A stretch of DNA of 64,000 nt from Yersinia artesiana. Its GTDB lineage: Bacteria > Pseudomonadota > Gammaproteobacteria > Enterobacterales > Enterobacteriaceae. Where the stretch lies: NCBI RefSeq assembly GCF_902726545.1, contig NZ_CACVAD010000004.1, forward strand, positions 1-64,000. The letters run 5' to 3'. Under the pieces are notes generated by a model. It saw only the letters and a list, made by a program, of their open reading frames with translations. It made no database searches and had not been told where the DNA came from. This document shows, piece by piece, positions 50,481-61,427 of this stretch (position 1 is the stretch's first letter; each line of letters begins with the position of its first letter). Made by a program: the position numbers and the translations under genes.

Positions 50481-51569
50481 ATGTTTCTTAAGCTATTGCG
50501 TTCTATTATTTTGGGGCTAATTGTTGCCGGTATCTTGCTGGTCGCAATGCCTATGCTCCGTAGTCCGGGCCATTTTTTTTCCGGCAATGGTGATAGCGTA
50601 AATGAAGAGGTTCCTGTCAGTTATAACCAGGCAGTGCGCAGGGCAGCTCCTGCCGTTGTTAATGTTTATAACCGCAGTCTAAGCCCTAATCAGGATGGGT
50701 TAGCCATTCGAACCTTGGGTTCTGGTGTCATCATGAGTGACAAGGGCTATATCCTTACCAATAAACACGTTATCAATAATGCAGAACAAATCATTGTCGC
50801 ATTACAAAATGGCCGTATATCTGAAGCATTGCTGGTCGGTTCAGATAATCTGACTGATTTAGCTGTTTTAAAAATTGATGCCGTAAATCTGCCCGTGATT
50901 CCCATCAATATTAATCGGACGCCACACATTGGTGACGTCGTGCTGGCGATCGGCAATCCCTATAACCTCGGTCAAACCGTCACACAAGGGATTATCAGTG
51001 CCACTGGGCGTATTGGCTTAAGCGATTCTGGGCGGCAAAACTTCCTCCAGACAGATGCCTCAATCAACCAGGGTAACTCCGGCGGTGCGCTGGTGAACAC
51101 ATTGGGTGAGTTGATGGGGATTAACACCCTGTCCTTTGATAAAAGCAGCAATGGTGAAACGCCAGAGGGGATTGGCTTTGCCATCCCGACGGCACTCGCA
51201 ACCAAAGTGATGGAAAAACTCATTCGTGATGGGCGAGTGATTCGCGGCTATATTGGGATTACCGGTGAGGAATATCCGCCATTCAATGCCAGTGGCAATA
51301 GCGGCGAGCGAATCCACGGCATTAAAGTTAACAAGATATCGCCAAATGGCCCGGCGGCGAATGCCAACTTACAAGTAGGCGATATCATTCTTAGTGTTAA
51401 TAATAAACCTGCAACATCCGTGATCGAAACGATGGATCAGGTGGCAGAAATTCGCCCCGGAACGACCATTCCGGTTTTATTATTACGTAATGGCCAACAA
51501 ATCACGGCACAAATCACCATCTCCGAATTGGATCAAAACGAAGTTCTTGGTCAGCAACCTGCACCATAA
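50481..51569 (+). CDS. degS: DegS, membrane-anchored sigma-E site-1 protease
   Basis: A 362-residue HtrA-family protease with an uncleaved N-terminal anchor (SIILGLIVAGILLVAMPML). The triad is His96 (NKHVINN), Asp126 (TDLAVLK) and Ser200 (GNSGGALVN), with one PDZ domain at about 255-350. When its PDZ binds the C-termini of misfolded porins it cuts the anti-sigma factor RseA and starts the sigma-E response. Pairing with degQ is as in E. coli. Confidence 0.95.
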   Translation: MFLKLLRSIILGLIVAGILLVAMPMLRSPGHFFSGNGDSVNEEVPVSYNQAVRRAAPAVVNVYNRSLSPNQDGLAIRTLGSGVIMSDKGYILTNKHVINNAEQIIVALQNGRISEALLVGSDNLTDLAVLKIDAVNLPVIPININRTPHIGDVVLAIGNPYNLGQTVTQGIISATGRIGLSDSGRQNFLQTDASINQGNSGGALVNTLGELMGINTLSFDKSSNGETPEGIGFAIPTALATKVMEKLIRDGRVIRGYIGITGEEYPPFNASGNSGERIHGIKVNKISPNGPAANANLQVGDIILSVNNKPATSVIETMDQVAEIRPGTTIPVLLLRNGQQITAQITISELDQNEVLGQQPAP

Positions 51570-51587
51570 AACCGCTATCAATCGCTA

Positions 51588-51626
51588 AAAAAAATGCCAG
51601 CTCGATCTCATCGGCTGGCATTTTTT
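51588..51626. terminator. Bidirectional degS / murA terminator
   Basis: AATGCCAGC (51593-51601) pairs with GCTGGCATT (51614-51622), with A runs before and T runs after, so it works on both strands for convergent degS and murA. Confidence 0.9.
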
Positions 51627-51646
51627 ATGATGTGTTCAGAAAAAGT

Positions 51647-52933
<1,287 letters not shown>

Positions 52934-53036
52934 TCAAAATACTGGTTGTTGTCAAAATACTGATCAGCAAATTCGAATTCACTGCCCGCTTAAGAAACTG
53001 CCGACCGGATCTGTAGGCAGTTTGAAGCCAGCAGCA

Positions 53037-53291
53037 TTAAAAGCCGTTTAGTTTGCGATCCCGCTGCCACTCTTGTGGTGTATAGGCCTTAATCGACAAG
53101 GCATGAATACGGTTATCAGCGATATATTCCATCAAAGGCGCGTACACAGCCTGCTGTTTTTTCACCCGGCTCATATCGGCAAATAGATCACCGACAGCAA
53201 TCACCTGAAAGTGGCTGCCGTCACCGGTAACATGTGCTTCTTGTAATGCCAATGCTTGCATCAGCACGTCTTTAATTTCGTTAGTATCCAT
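53037..53291 (-). CDS. ibaG: IbaG (YrbA), BolA-family protein
   Basis: An 84-residue BolA-like protein, the same length as E. coli IbaG. The signature [24 protein letters not shown] holds the BolA helix-turn-helix-like segment, and His and Glu/Asp residues can bridge an Fe-S cluster with monothiol glutaredoxin. In E. coli it is linked to acid stress. The start at 53291 fits E. coli; the ribosome-binding site is weak. It is 121 bases before murA. Confidence 0.94.
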   Translation of the reverse strand: MDTNEIKDVLMQALALQEAHVTGDGSHFQVIAVGDLFADMSRVKKQQAVYAPLMEYIADNRIHALSIKAYTPQEWQRDRKLNGF

Positions 53292-53360
53292 AAGATTCAT
53301 TCTATTTTATAAGGAGCATAGCCAGCTCAACATATTAGTGGAATACGGCTTTCTCCGAAA

Positions 53361-53401
53361 CTAAAGAAAAGCCCCTGTTTTGCTATTGCGCACAGGGGCT
53401 T
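53361..53401 (-). terminator. mla operon terminator
   Basis: On the minus strand, AAGCCCCTGT and ACAGGGGCTT (53392-53401 and 53369-53378 of the plus strand) pair around a 13-base loop, followed by TTCTTTAG. It closes mlaFEDCB, so ibaG-murA probably have a separate promoter. Confidence 0.8.
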
Positions 53402-53465
53402 GAAAACTTTAGTCTTTTGCTTCGGGAATAAACGGCACAAAAGAGTGCCGACTTAAAACCACTTA

Positions 53466-53789
53466 TCAGGCGTTGGTTGTTTCTACTGGGATAATTGTTT
53501 CTACCGGGATGACGTCACGCAGATTGTACAGTTCAATCAAGGTAGATAGCCGATCACTGACACCGGTGATGGTAAGTGAGCTACCCTGTTTGCTGCGCAG
53601 CTCACGAAAGTGAACCAGCAGTGCCAGGCCAGAGGAGTCAACACGCCGTAATTGGCTCACATCAATGCGTGTCTTATCGGCCAACAATGCTTCGCGCTGT
53701 TGCCATAGAGGTAACAGCGTTTCGCGATCCAATTCGCCTTGCAGTACCAGCGTTTCCTGCTGCGACCGCCAATTCAGTTCATCTGCCAT
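53466..53789 (-). CDS. mlaB: MlaB, STAS-domain component of the Mla transporter
   Basis: A 107-residue STAS-domain protein of the cytoplasmic side of the MlaFEDB complex. RIDVSQLRRVDSSGLALLVHF is the STAS signature, with the conserved Ser of DSSG. MlaB binds MlaF and supports its assembly and ATPase. The C-terminus is longer than in E. coli (97 residues) and ends VIPVETIIPVETTNA, a tandem 6-residue repeat encoded by an 18-base duplication (53477-53512). The start at 53789 is 2 bases after mlaC; an in-frame GTG at 53795 overlaps the mlaC stop. Confidence 0.92.
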   Translation of the reverse strand: MADELNWRSQQETLVLQGELDRETLLPLWQQREALLADKTRIDVSQLRRVDSSGLALLVHFRELRSKQGSSLTITGVSDRLSTLIELYNLRDVIPVETIIPVETTNA

Positions 53790-53791
53790 AA

Positions 53792-54418
53792 TCACTGCTT
53801 ATCTAAGGTTATCGGCTGTTTCGCGGCAATCAGCAACTGTTGGGTCAAGCCATCCACACCTTTCTGGCGCAAGATAGAAGCCCACTCATTTTGCTTGGTA
53901 CTGATCATGCTAACCCCTTCGGCTATCATGTCATACGCCTGCCAGTGACCCGTTTGGCTGTTTTTACGCCACTGGAAATCTAAACGCACTGGCGGACGAC
54001 CATTAGGGTCAAGGATGGTCACGCGAATGGCAACGATATTAGCATCACCCAGCGGTTGGTCTGGAGCCACATCGTAGGTTTGGCCGTGATATAACGCCAG
54101 GGCCTGGCCATATGCCTGTTCCAGATATTGGCTGAATGCATTGAAATACGCCTCGCGCTGTGCGGGCGTAGCGGCTTTGTAATAGCTGCCCAGCACCAAT
54201 GCACCGGCATATTTAATCTGTACAAATGGCAATAATTCTTCACGTACAATCGTGCGCAAATAGTCTGGATTCTGTTTAATTTTCGCTTGTTCAGTTTTCA
54301 GGCGCGTAAAGGTTCTTTGCGCGGCTTCATCCATCAGACGATATGGGTTGGTTTGGTCGACAGCATGGGCCAGTGGGGCAACCACCAGCAACGCGACCAT
54401 CAGTAAACGTTTAAACAT
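53792..54418 (-). CDS. mlaC: MlaC, periplasmic phospholipid shuttle
   Basis: A 208-residue periplasmic protein. The signal peptide is [19 protein letters not shown], cleaved after residue 19. The mature domain carries the Tol_Tol_Ttg2 fold, with [22 protein letters not shown] and [24 protein letters not shown]. It carries lipids between the outer-membrane MlaA-porin complex and MlaFEDB. It lies 12 bases after mlaD. Confidence 0.95.
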   Translation of the reverse strand: MFKRLLMVALLVVAPLAHAVDQTNPYRLMDEAAQRTFTRLKTEQAKIKQNPDYLRTIVREELLPFVQIKYAGALVLGSYYKAATPAQREAYFNAFSQYLEQAYGQALALYHGQTYDVAPDQPLGDANIVAIRVTILDPNGRPPVRLDFQWRKNSQTGHWQAYDMIAEGVSMISTKQNEWASILRQKGVDGLTQQLLIAAKQPITLDKQ

Positions 54419-54430
54419 TCAGATACCCTC

Positions 54431-54991
54431 TTAAGGATGTTGGGTTGCAGGTAAGCTGCCATTTGCTGCCGCAGGTGCTGATGCCGCTGCTGGCTCACTG
54501 GCTGGCGCACCAGAATTACCATCACCGCCGCTCTTGTACAAGAACTGGCCGATAAGGTCTTCCAGAACCAAAGCAGATTTGGTGTCTTGAATAACGCCAC
54601 CATCTTTCAAAATACCGGTGCCCATGTCGGGATCTTCAAAACCAACATTGAGTGCCAGGAACTGTTCACCCAATAAACCTGAAGTGCGCACCGCCAGAGA
54701 GCTGGTGTCCGGGATATGGTTATAGCGCTGCTGGATATCCATCGCCACACGGGGGCTGTAATTTTTGGTATCCAGTGTTATCTCAGCGACCCGACCCACC
54801 ACCACACCACCAATTTTGACTGGGGAATTGTTTTTCAGGCCACCAATATTGTCAAAATTGGCATAAATCCGGTAAGTCGGCTGATTGCCCACTGCTTTGA
54901 TATCGGCCACTTTTAAGCAGAGAAACACGACCGCCAGAATAGCAATCAGTATAAACGCCCCTACCCAGACTTCACTTTTCTTCGTTTGCAT
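54431..54991 (-). CDS. mlaD: MlaD, MCE-domain subunit of the Mla transporter
   Basis: A 186-residue protein with one membrane segment (WVGAFILIAILAVVFLCL), an MCE domain (about 35-120, with NNSPVKIGGVVVGRVAEI) and a Pro/Ala/Ser-rich tail. It forms a hexamer with a hydrophobic tunnel in the periplasm. The start at 54991 agrees with E. coli (MQTKK); a longer frame from 55006 overlaps mlaE. It starts 4 bases after mlaE. Confidence 0.95.
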   Translation of the reverse strand: MQTKKSEVWVGAFILIAILAVVFLCLKVADIKAVGNQPTYRIYANFDNIGGLKNNSPVKIGGVVVGRVAEITLDTKNYSPRVAMDIQQRYNHIPDTSSLAVRTSGLLGEQFLALNVGFEDPDMGTGILKDGGVIQDTKSALVLEDLIGQFLYKSGGDGNSGAPASEPAAASAPAAANGSLPATQHP

Positions 54992-54995
54992 CGAC

Positions 54996-55778
54996 TCAGT
55001 TCCCAAACATCAGTGCTGTCAGCACAAAATCTAATCCCAATACTGCCAGTGACGAATGCACCACAGTACGGGTCGTTGCCCGGCTAATCCCTTCAGATGT
55101 TGGGACAGCATCATAACCATTGAATAGCGCAATCCACGTCACGGTAATAGCAAATACCAGACTCTTAATAAGGCAATTCAATAAATCTGTGCGCCACTCA
55201 ACGGCACTTTGCATCGCTGACCAAAAGAAACCGCCATCAATCCCCTTCCAATCAACACCGACCACAGAACCGCCCCAGATGCCCACCGCGACAAAGATAG
55301 CCGTCAATAATGGCATGCTGATAAGCCCCGCCCAGAACCGGGGAGCGACGACCCGCCGCAGAGGATCAATTGCCATCATTTCCAGGCTGGAAATCTGTTC
55401 AGTGGCTTTCATCAAGCCAATTTCTGCTGTCAGAGCAGAACCGGCACGACCAGCAAAGAGCAATGCCGTCACTACTGGCCCCAACTCTCGTAGTAATGAT
55501 AAAGAAACCATCATCCCGAGGCTGGCTTCCGCACTGTAGGTGGTGAGGATCAAAAAGCCCTGTAAGCCCAAAACCATACCGATAAACAGACCGGAAACCA
55601 CAATAATCAGTAAGGATTGCACCCCAACGCTATATAGCTGTTTAACCAATAACGGCCACTGTTTTCGAGGTTCAGGCCGGCCAACCAGTGCATTAAATAG
55701 CATTAAACCCGCGCGACCAAAGGATGCGCAGACATTAATGCCCCGGCGACCTAACGACGCCAATGCCTGTACTAACAT
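54996..55778 (-). CDS. mlaE: MlaE, permease of the Mla transporter
   Basis: A 260-residue inner-membrane permease, the same length as E. coli MlaE, with five to six hydrophobic segments. [26 protein letters not shown] is the MlaE family signature, and [15 protein letters not shown] follows. Two copies with MlaF and MlaB form the ABC core. The start at 55778 agrees with E. coli; an in-frame ATG at 55793 overlaps the mlaF stop region. Confidence 0.96.
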   Translation of the reverse strand: MLVQALASLGRRGINVCASFGRAGLMLFNALVGRPEPRKQWPLLVKQLYSVGVQSLLIIVVSGLFIGMVLGLQGFLILTTYSAEASLGMMVSLSLLRELGPVVTALLFAGRAGSALTAEIGLMKATEQISSLEMMAIDPLRRVVAPRFWAGLISMPLLTAIFVAVGIWGGSVVGVDWKGIDGGFFWSAMQSAVEWRTDLLNCLIKSLVFAITVTWIALFNGYDAVPTSEGISRATTRTVVHSSLAVLGLDFVLTALMFGN

Positions 55779-55793
55779 GAATACTCCATCCAT

Positions 55794-56597
55794 TTAACCT
55801 AACAGCTCAGTTTTATAATCACCCGCCGGGAAACGGAACGGCACCGGCCCGTCGGCAATACCATCAAGGAACTGACGTACTCGCATATCATCATTGGCTT
55901 GTAGCTGCTCAGGTGTTCCTTCAGCAATCACATGCTGATCCGCCACAATATAAGCATAATCAGCAATACTCAGCACTTCCGGCACATCATGTGAAACCAC
56001 CACACAAGTGACACCTAATGCATGATTCAGCTCATCAATCAGTTTTACCAATACACCCATGGTGATAGGGTCCTGACCGACAAAAGGCTCATCAAACATA
56101 ATCAATTCTGGATCAAGGGCAATTGCCCGCGCCAACGCTGCACGGCGGGCCATACCGCCTGAAAGCTCGGCGGGCATTAAGTTAGCCGCACCACGCAAAC
56201 CCACGGCTTCTAACTTCATCATCACCGTGCTATGCAGCAACTCTTCAGGTAAATGGCTATGTTCTCGTAATGGGAAAGCGACATTCTCAAATACCGTTAA
56301 ATCGGTGAATAACGCCCCCGATTGAAACAACATGCTCATTTTCTTGCGCACATCATACAAACGCTGCCGAGAAAGCGTCGGAATATTATCACCATCGAAC
56401 CAGATTTCGCCGGAATCAGGCGCAAGTTGTCCGCCAATCAGGCGCAGCAGCGTGGTTTTACCAATCCCCGAAGGCCCCATAATCGCCGTGACTTTGCCGC
56501 GCGGGACCGTCATGTTGATATCGGCGAATATCGGACGCTCACCACGAGTAAAACTCATCCCGCGGATCTCTATCAAATTCGACGCCAGTTGGTTCAT
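55794..56597 (-). CDS. mlaF: MlaF, ATPase of the Mla transporter
   Basis: A 267-residue ABC ATPase. Walker A is GPSGIGKTT, the ABC signature LSGGMARR, Walker B LIMFDEPF, followed by the switch His in VVSHD. The C-terminal extension GPVPFRFPAGDYKTEL contacts the neighbouring subunit and MlaB. It is first of the operon mlaFEDCB. The start at 56597 was chosen by agreement with E. coli; in-frame ATGs occur at 56603 and 56630. Confidence 0.96.
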   Translation of the reverse strand: MNQLASNLIEIRGMSFTRGERPIFADINMTVPRGKVTAIMGPSGIGKTTLLRLIGGQLAPDSGEIWFDGDNIPTLSRQRLYDVRKKMSMLFQSGALFTDLTVFENVAFPLREHSHLPEELLHSTVMMKLEAVGLRGAANLMPAELSGGMARRAALARAIALDPELIMFDEPFVGQDPITMGVLVKLIDELNHALGVTCVVVSHDVPEVLSIADYAYIVADQHVIAEGTPEQLQANDDMRVRQFLDGIADGPVPFRFPAGDYKTELLG

Positions 56598-56976
56598 TAT
56601 CATTCGTCCCTTAGGCCTTTTATGACTCATCTAACCGCCAATGCTACAGCAAATGGCAGTAATGAGCGCAATTAGCATGCATTCTGGCAATTTATTAACG
56701 CTTTTTCGTAGCCAAAGTTGCCATAAGTTTTACTTTTCTGGCACTCACGGTCAAAATTAGGGATAAGCAAAAAAGCGTAATGCGTTTTTAGTCATTTTTA
56801 CCAACGAGTTTATGCCAATGGATCGGGATTATACCCTAAATAATTCGAGTTGCAGGACGGCGGCAACTGAGTGAGCCCCCAAGAGCTTACATGAGTAAGT
56901 GACTGGGGTGAGCGAAGACAGCCAACATACCTGCAATTTGCAGTATGACGGGTATATAACTAATAAAGGACTCTGC
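56598..56976. other. mlaF-yrbG divergent region
   Basis: This 379-base gap holds the promoters of mlaFEDCB and of yrbG, and ERIC copy 5 (56832-56954). The segment 56640-56830 is AT-rich. The ERIC right end is 22 bases from the yrbG start, so the yrbG promoter is probably upstream of the repeat and the repeat is transcribed. Confidence 0.55.
56832..56954 (+). repeat. ERIC repeat (copy 5)
   Basis: A complete 123-bp element, TACCC to GGGTA, with GAGCTTACATGAGTAAGTGA and CTGGGGTGAGCG, the form closest to the E. coli ERIC consensus. It ends 22 bases before yrbG. Confidence 0.95.
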
Positions 56977-57951
56977 ATGTTTCTTGCGATAACACTATTA
57001 ATCATTGGCTTGGTGCTATTAGTGTACGGTGCTGACCGATTAGTTTATGGCGCAGCGGTGTTAGCCCGTTCTTTCGGTATTCCGCCACTGATAATCGGGA
57101 TAACCATTGTCGGCATTGGCACCTCGCTGCCGGAACTGATTGTGTCCGTCACTGCGGCGCTGAATAACCAAACGGATATGGCCGTTGGCAATGTGCTGGG
57201 TTCTAATATTACCAATCTCTTGCTGATTGTCGGGGGTGCCGCGCTGATACGCCCACTGACGGTGCGCTCAGAGATTTTACGTCGCGAGTTACCCTTGATG
57301 TTGATCGTGACGGTATTGTGTGGTTTCTTGCTGGCAGATAACCATCTTAGCCGGGGCGATGGCGTTATTTTGCTCTTGGCAGCCGCTGCTTTTATTGTCC
57401 TGATGCTAAAAATTGCCCGCCTGGCCCATTCGCAAGGAAATGATATTTTCACTCGTGAACAATTGGCGGAGTTGCCGCAAGACAGCAGTAATACCGTCGC
57501 ATTATTGTGGCTGGTGCTGGCCTTCATTATTTTGCCGCTGTCAGCCAAAATGATTATCGACAATGCCACCGTTATCGCCAGAGTCGCGGGTGTCAGTGAA
57601 TTAGTCATCGGGCTGACTGTTATTGCCATTGGTACCAGTTTACCTGAACTGGCGACGTTCATCGCCGGTGCATTGAAAGGTGAAGATGATATGGCGGTTG
57701 GTAATATCATCGGCTCAAATATTTTTAATATCGTGATTGTATTAGGCGTTCCCGCATTGCTGTCCCCTGGCGATATCAACCCCGAAGCGTTCCAGCGAGA
57801 TTATTGGGTCATGCTCGGTGTCAGTGTGATATTCACTGTGCTTTGCCTGGGGCGTAAACATCGAATCGGCCATATAGCGGGCGCTCTGTTATTATGTGGG
57901 TTTATTGCTTACCTGGCGGTGCTATTTTTTGCTCCCTTTAGTGCCGCATAA
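56977..57951 (+). CDS. yrbG: YrbG, CaCA-family sodium/calcium antiporter
   Basis: A 324-residue inner-membrane antiporter, close to E. coli YrbG (325). The two alpha repeats that form the ion site are GITIVGIGTSLPELIVSVTAA (about 45-65) and GLTVIAIGTSLPELATFIAGA (about 210-230); NVLGSNITNLLLIVG and NIIGSNIFNIVIVLG follow each. About ten hydrophobic segments. The start at 56977 follows AAAGGA; a longer frame runs back into the ERIC and is rejected. Confidence 0.94.
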   Translation: MFLAITLLIIGLVLLVYGADRLVYGAAVLARSFGIPPLIIGITIVGIGTSLPELIVSVTAALNNQTDMAVGNVLGSNITNLLLIVGGAALIRPLTVRSEILRRELPLMLIVTVLCGFLLADNHLSRGDGVILLLAAAAFIVLMLKIARLAHSQGNDIFTREQLAELPQDSSNTVALLWLVLAFIILPLSAKMIIDNATVIARVAGVSELVIGLTVIAIGTSLPELATFIAGALKGEDDMAVGNIIGSNIFNIVIVLGVPALLSPGDINPEAFQRDYWVMLGVSVIFTVLCLGRKHRIGHIAGALLLCGFIAYLAVLFFAPFSAA

Positions 57952-57981
57952 CATAAACAATGCCGCATACAGGAACCAAGT

Positions 57982-58968
57982 ATGTCTTCTTCTGATTTAC
58001 AGCCAAGAGTAGATTTCCAACGGGCGGGTAAACAAGTTCTACAGATTGAGCGCGAAGGGCTGGCACAGCTTGATCAATATATTAACGATGATTTTGCCCA
58101 AGCTTGCGAGGCAATATTTAACTGCCACGGCAAAGTTGTTGTTATGGGGATGGGTAAATCTGGTCATATCGGATGCAAAATTGCCGCGACTTTCGCCAGC
58201 ACCGGCACTCCGTCATTCTTTGTTCATCCCGGCGAGGCCAGTCATGGCGACTTGGGGATGATCACGCCGCAAGATATTGTATTAGCCATCTCCAACTCGG
58301 GTGAGTCCAACGAGATTCTGGCTTTGATTCCCGTACTTAAACGCCAGAAAATTCAGCTTATTTGCATGAGTAACAACCCTGAAAGCACTATGGGTAAAGC
58401 GGCTGATATTCACTTGTGTATTAAAGTGCCGCAAGAAGCCTGCCCACTGGGATTAGCACCGACCACCAGCACCACGGCGACATTAGTGATGGGTGATGCG
58501 CTCGCCGTAGCCTTGCTACAGGCGCGGGGCTTCACGCAAGAAGACTTTGCGCTCTCTCATCCGGGTGGCGCACTGGGGCGCAAGTTGTTATTGCGAATCA
58601 GCGATATCATGCATACCGGAGCCGACATTCCTCACGTCAGCCCTGATGCCTCATTGCGCGACGCATTACTGGAAATTACTCGGAAAAATCTGGGTTTAAC
58701 CGTAATCTGTGACGACTTAATGATGATTAAAGGTATCTTTACCGACGGTGATTTACGCCGGGTATTTGATATGGGCGTTGACTTAAATAATGCGAAAATC
58801 GCCGATGTGATGACCAGCGGTGGCATTCGAGTTCGTCCTACCATGTTGGCGGTGGATGCTCTCAACCTGATGGAATCGCGTCATATTACGGCGGTGTTAG
58901 TCGCCGATGGTGACCAATTGCTGGGTGTGGTGCATATGCACGACATGCTGAGAGCTGGTGTCGTTTAA
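57982..58968 (+). CDS. kdsD: KdsD, D-arabinose 5-phosphate isomerase
   Basis: A 328-residue enzyme, the same length as E. coli KdsD. It has a SIS domain (about 40-175, with VVVMGMGKSGHIGCKIAATFASTGTPSFFV) and two CBS domains (about 210-328). It turns ribulose 5-phosphate into arabinose 5-phosphate, the first step to KDO. It is 30 bases after yrbG and 13 before kdsC. Confidence 0.97.
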   Translation: MSSSDLQPRVDFQRAGKQVLQIEREGLAQLDQYINDDFAQACEAIFNCHGKVVVMGMGKSGHIGCKIAATFASTGTPSFFVHPGEASHGDLGMITPQDIVLAISNSGESNEILALIPVLKRQKIQLICMSNNPESTMGKAADIHLCIKVPQEACPLGLAPTTSTTATLVMGDALAVALLQARGFTQEDFALSHPGGALGRKLLLRISDIMHTGADIPHVSPDASLRDALLEITRKNLGLTVICDDLMMIKGIFTDGDLRRVFDMGVDLNNAKIADVMTSGGIRVRPTMLAVDALNLMESRHITAVLVADGDQLLGVVHMHDMLRAGVV

Positions 58969-58981
58969 TGAAAGGTAAATT

Positions 58982-59545
58982 ATGAGCAGCGTTGTATATC
59001 TGGACACATGCTATGGCCCGGTGGCTAGCAGCGTTATAGAACGTGCGGCCAACATTCGCTTATTGATCTGCGATGTTGATGGTGTCATGTCTGATGGCCT
59101 GATTTACATGGGCAATCAGGGCGAAGAGCTGAAAGCGTTCAATGTGCGAGATGGCTATGGTATCCGCTGCCTGCTAACCTCTGGTATTGAAGTGGCCATT
59201 ATTACTGGCCGTAACGCAAAATTATTAGAAGACCGCGCCAACACCTTAGGTATTACCCACCTTTATCAAGGGCAATCTGATAAGCTGGTCGCCTATAACG
59301 AATTATTAGTTGCCTTAAAATGTCAGCCTGAGCAGGTAGCTTACATAGGTGATGACCTGATTGATTGGCCTGTCATGGCACAAGTGGGTTTATCTGTTGC
59401 TGTGGCGGATGCCCATCCATTACTCATTCCCAAGGCGCATTATATTACGCGCATCAATGGCGGGCGCGGTGCGGTACGCGAGTTATGTGATTTGATATTA
59501 TTGGCCCAAGGTAAACTCGAAGGTGCCAAAGGATTGTCGATATGA
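58982..59545 (+). CDS. kdsC: KdsC, KDO 8-phosphate phosphatase
   Basis: A 187-residue HAD-family phosphatase. The nucleophile motif is LLICDVDGVMSDG, with Asp as nucleophile and acid. YIGDDLIDWPVM is motif IV. It removes phosphate from KDO-8-P to give free KDO for lipid A core. It lacks a large cap domain, as usual, and works as a tetramer. Its stop overlaps lptC by 4 bases (ATGA). Confidence 0.97.
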   Translation: MSSVVYLDTCYGPVASSVIERAANIRLLICDVDGVMSDGLIYMGNQGEELKAFNVRDGYGIRCLLTSGIEVAIITGRNAKLLEDRANTLGITHLYQGQSDKLVAYNELLVALKCQPEQVAYIGDDLIDWPVMAQVGLSVAVADAHPLLIPKAHYITRINGGRGAVRELCDLILLAQGKLEGAKGLSI

Positions 59546-60105
59546 GTAAAACAAGACTATGGATAACCCTATCCTTAGCACTGATTGCTTTAGCCCTGAT
59601 CGGCTGGAATATTTCTGGGTTCAATCAACAAGATACGCAAACTACGGTTGATGATAATGAACCCTCATCGCAAAGCCAGCATACGGTGACGGTGGTGTTT
59701 AATCCGGTCGGGCAACTGAATTATAAATTGGTAGCAGAAGAGGTTCAGAACTTCAGCGCGCAAGAACTGACCTGGTTTACCAGGCCGGTGATGACGATGT
59801 TTGATGAGAATGCTGTCGCCACCTGGACAGTACGAGCAGACCGCGCCAAGCTGACCGATGATAAAATGCTTTATTTGTATGGACATGTTGAGGTTGATAG
59901 CCTGACCCCAGACGCCCAATTGCAAAAAATTAAAACTGATAACGCCCAGGTTAATTTGATCACTCAGGATGTATCCTCCGATGATGAAGTTACCCTCTTT
60001 GGTGTTGGATTTACATCTAACGGCATGAAAATGCGTGGCAACTTGCGGGATAAAACCGCCGAGCTGATTGAAAAGGTTAAAACCTCTTATGAAATCCAAA
60101 AATAA
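59542..60105 (+). CDS. lptC: LptC, bitopic LPS transport protein
   Basis: A 187-residue protein with one N-terminal membrane segment (LWITLSLALIALALIGW) and a periplasmic beta-jellyroll (LptC/YrbK, about 60-187). It takes LPS from LptB2FG and passes it to LptA. It overlaps both neighbours: 4 bases with kdsC and 17 bases with lptA, so translation is coupled. Confidence 0.95.
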   Translation: MSKTRLWITLSLALIALALIGWNISGFNQQDTQTTVDDNEPSSQSQHTVTVVFNPVGQLNYKLVAEEVQNFSAQELTWFTRPVMTMFDENAVATWTVRADRAKLTDDKMLYLYGHVEVDSLTPDAQLQKIKTDNAQVNLITQDVSSDDEVTLFGVGFTSNGMKMRGNLRDKTAELIEKVKTSYEIQK

Positions 60106-60634
60106 AATTCGTCATTTGTTGCTTGCCAGCTCACTTTTGGCTGCAAGCCTGCCAGCATTGGCGTTAACTGGCGATACAGACCAGCCTGTTCTGGTCGACT
60201 CGGTTAAGCAAGCATTGGATATGGGTGCCAATACCGTCACCTTTACCGACAATGTGGTTATCAAGCAAGGCACCATTGAGATTAAAGCGGATAAAGTCGT
60301 GGTGACCCGCCCTGGTGGCGATCAGAGCAAAATGGTCATCGAAGGTTTTGGTAATCCAGTGACTTTCTATCAGATGCAAGATAGCGGCAAACCAGTTAAA
60401 GGCCACGGCCAGAAACTGCGTTACGAAGTCGCTAATGATTTTGTCGTCTTGACGGGTGATGCCTATCTGGAGCAGCTTGATAGCAATATCAAAGGTGATC
60501 GCATCACCTATCTGGTGAAAAAACAGCAAATGGAAGCCTTCAGTGATAAAGGCAAACGTGTTACCACTGTACTATTACCGTCTCAATTACAAGATAAAGG
60601 GCCAGCAGCTTCAGGCCAAAAGAAGAGTAACTAA
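60089..60634 (+). CDS. lptA: LptA, periplasmic LPS bridge protein
   Basis: A 181-residue protein with a 27-residue signal peptide (RHLLLASSLLAASLPALA) and an OstA-type beta-jellyroll (NVVIKQGTIEIKADKVVVTR). It polymerises head to tail to bridge LptC and LptD. The start at 60089 is inside lptC and begins the signal peptide. A Lys-rich end (GQKKSN) follows. The next gene lptB begins 6 bases later. Confidence 0.95.
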   Translation: MKSKNKIRHLLLASSLLAASLPALALTGDTDQPVLVDSVKQALDMGANTVTFTDNVVIKQGTIEIKADKVVVTRPGGDQSKMVIEGFGNPVTFYQMQDSGKPVKGHGQKLRYEVANDFVVLTGDAYLEQLDSNIKGDRITYLVKKQQMEAFSDKGKRVTTVLLPSQLQDKGPAASGQKKSN

Positions 60635-60640
60635 TCATTT

Positions 60641-61366
60641 ATGGCAACATTAATCGCAGAAAAACTGGCTAAGGCGTATAAAGGCCGTAAAGTGGTCGAA
60701 GACGTTAGCCTGAAAGTAAAGTCCGGTGAAATTGTCGGTTTACTTGGGCCGAACGGTGCAGGTAAGACCACCACTTTTTATATGGTCGTCGGCATTGTCC
60801 AGCGTGACGCCGGGCGCATTGTGATTGATGACGAAGATATCAGCCTCTTGCCATTGCATGAACGCGCCCTGCGCGGGATTGGCTATTTGCCGCAAGAAGC
60901 TTCTATCTTCCGCCGCCTGAGTGTTTTTAACAATCTGATGGCGGTGCTGGAAATCCGTAAAGACCTCTCATCTGAGCAACGTCAGGAGCGGGCTGATGAG
61001 TTAATGGAAGAGTTCCATATTACTCATTTACGTGACAGTCTGGGGCAGTCGCTTTCCGGCGGGGAACGTCGCCGTGTTGAAATCGCCCGTGCGCTGGCAG
61101 CCAATCCTAAGTTTATTTTGCTGGATGAGCCGTTTGCCGGGGTTGACCCGATTTCTGTTATTGATATTAAAAAAATAATTGAGCATCTGCGCGACAGTGG
61201 CCTCGGTGTTCTGATTACCGACCATAACGTGCGTGAGACGCTAGACGTTTGTGAGCGGGCTTATATTGTAAGCCAAGGCCATTTAATCGCTCACGGCACA
61301 CCACAGGAAATTTTGGCTGACGAACAAGTTAAACGTGTTTATCTGGGCGAGGAATTCCGTCTTTAA
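60641..61366 (+). CDS. lptB: LptB, ATPase of the LPS transporter
   Basis: A 241-residue ABC ATPase, the same length as E. coli LptB. Walker A is GPNGAGKTT, signature LSGGERRR, Walker B FILLDEPF, switch ITDHNV. It powers LPS extraction by LptFG. It closes the KDO/LPS export block before rpoN. Confidence 0.97.
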   Translation: MATLIAEKLAKAYKGRKVVEDVSLKVKSGEIVGLLGPNGAGKTTTFYMVVGIVQRDAGRIVIDDEDISLLPLHERALRGIGYLPQEASIFRRLSVFNNLMAVLEIRKDLSSEQRQERADELMEEFHITHLRDSLGQSLSGGERRRVEIARALAANPKFILLDEPFAGVDPISVIDIKKIIEHLRDSGLGVLITDHNVRETLDVCERAYIVSQGHLIAHGTPQEILADEQVKRVYLGEEFRL

Positions 61367-61427
61367 TCTCCCAATACCAGACACTATTAATGATTTTGTT
61401 AGCCATCAGGAAAATTGATACCGCATT

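Noticed and set aside
57045-57779. 244-codon open frame antisense to yrbG
   Set aside because: Long because of the codon use of a membrane protein; rich in Ser, Ile and Thr with no recognisable domain.
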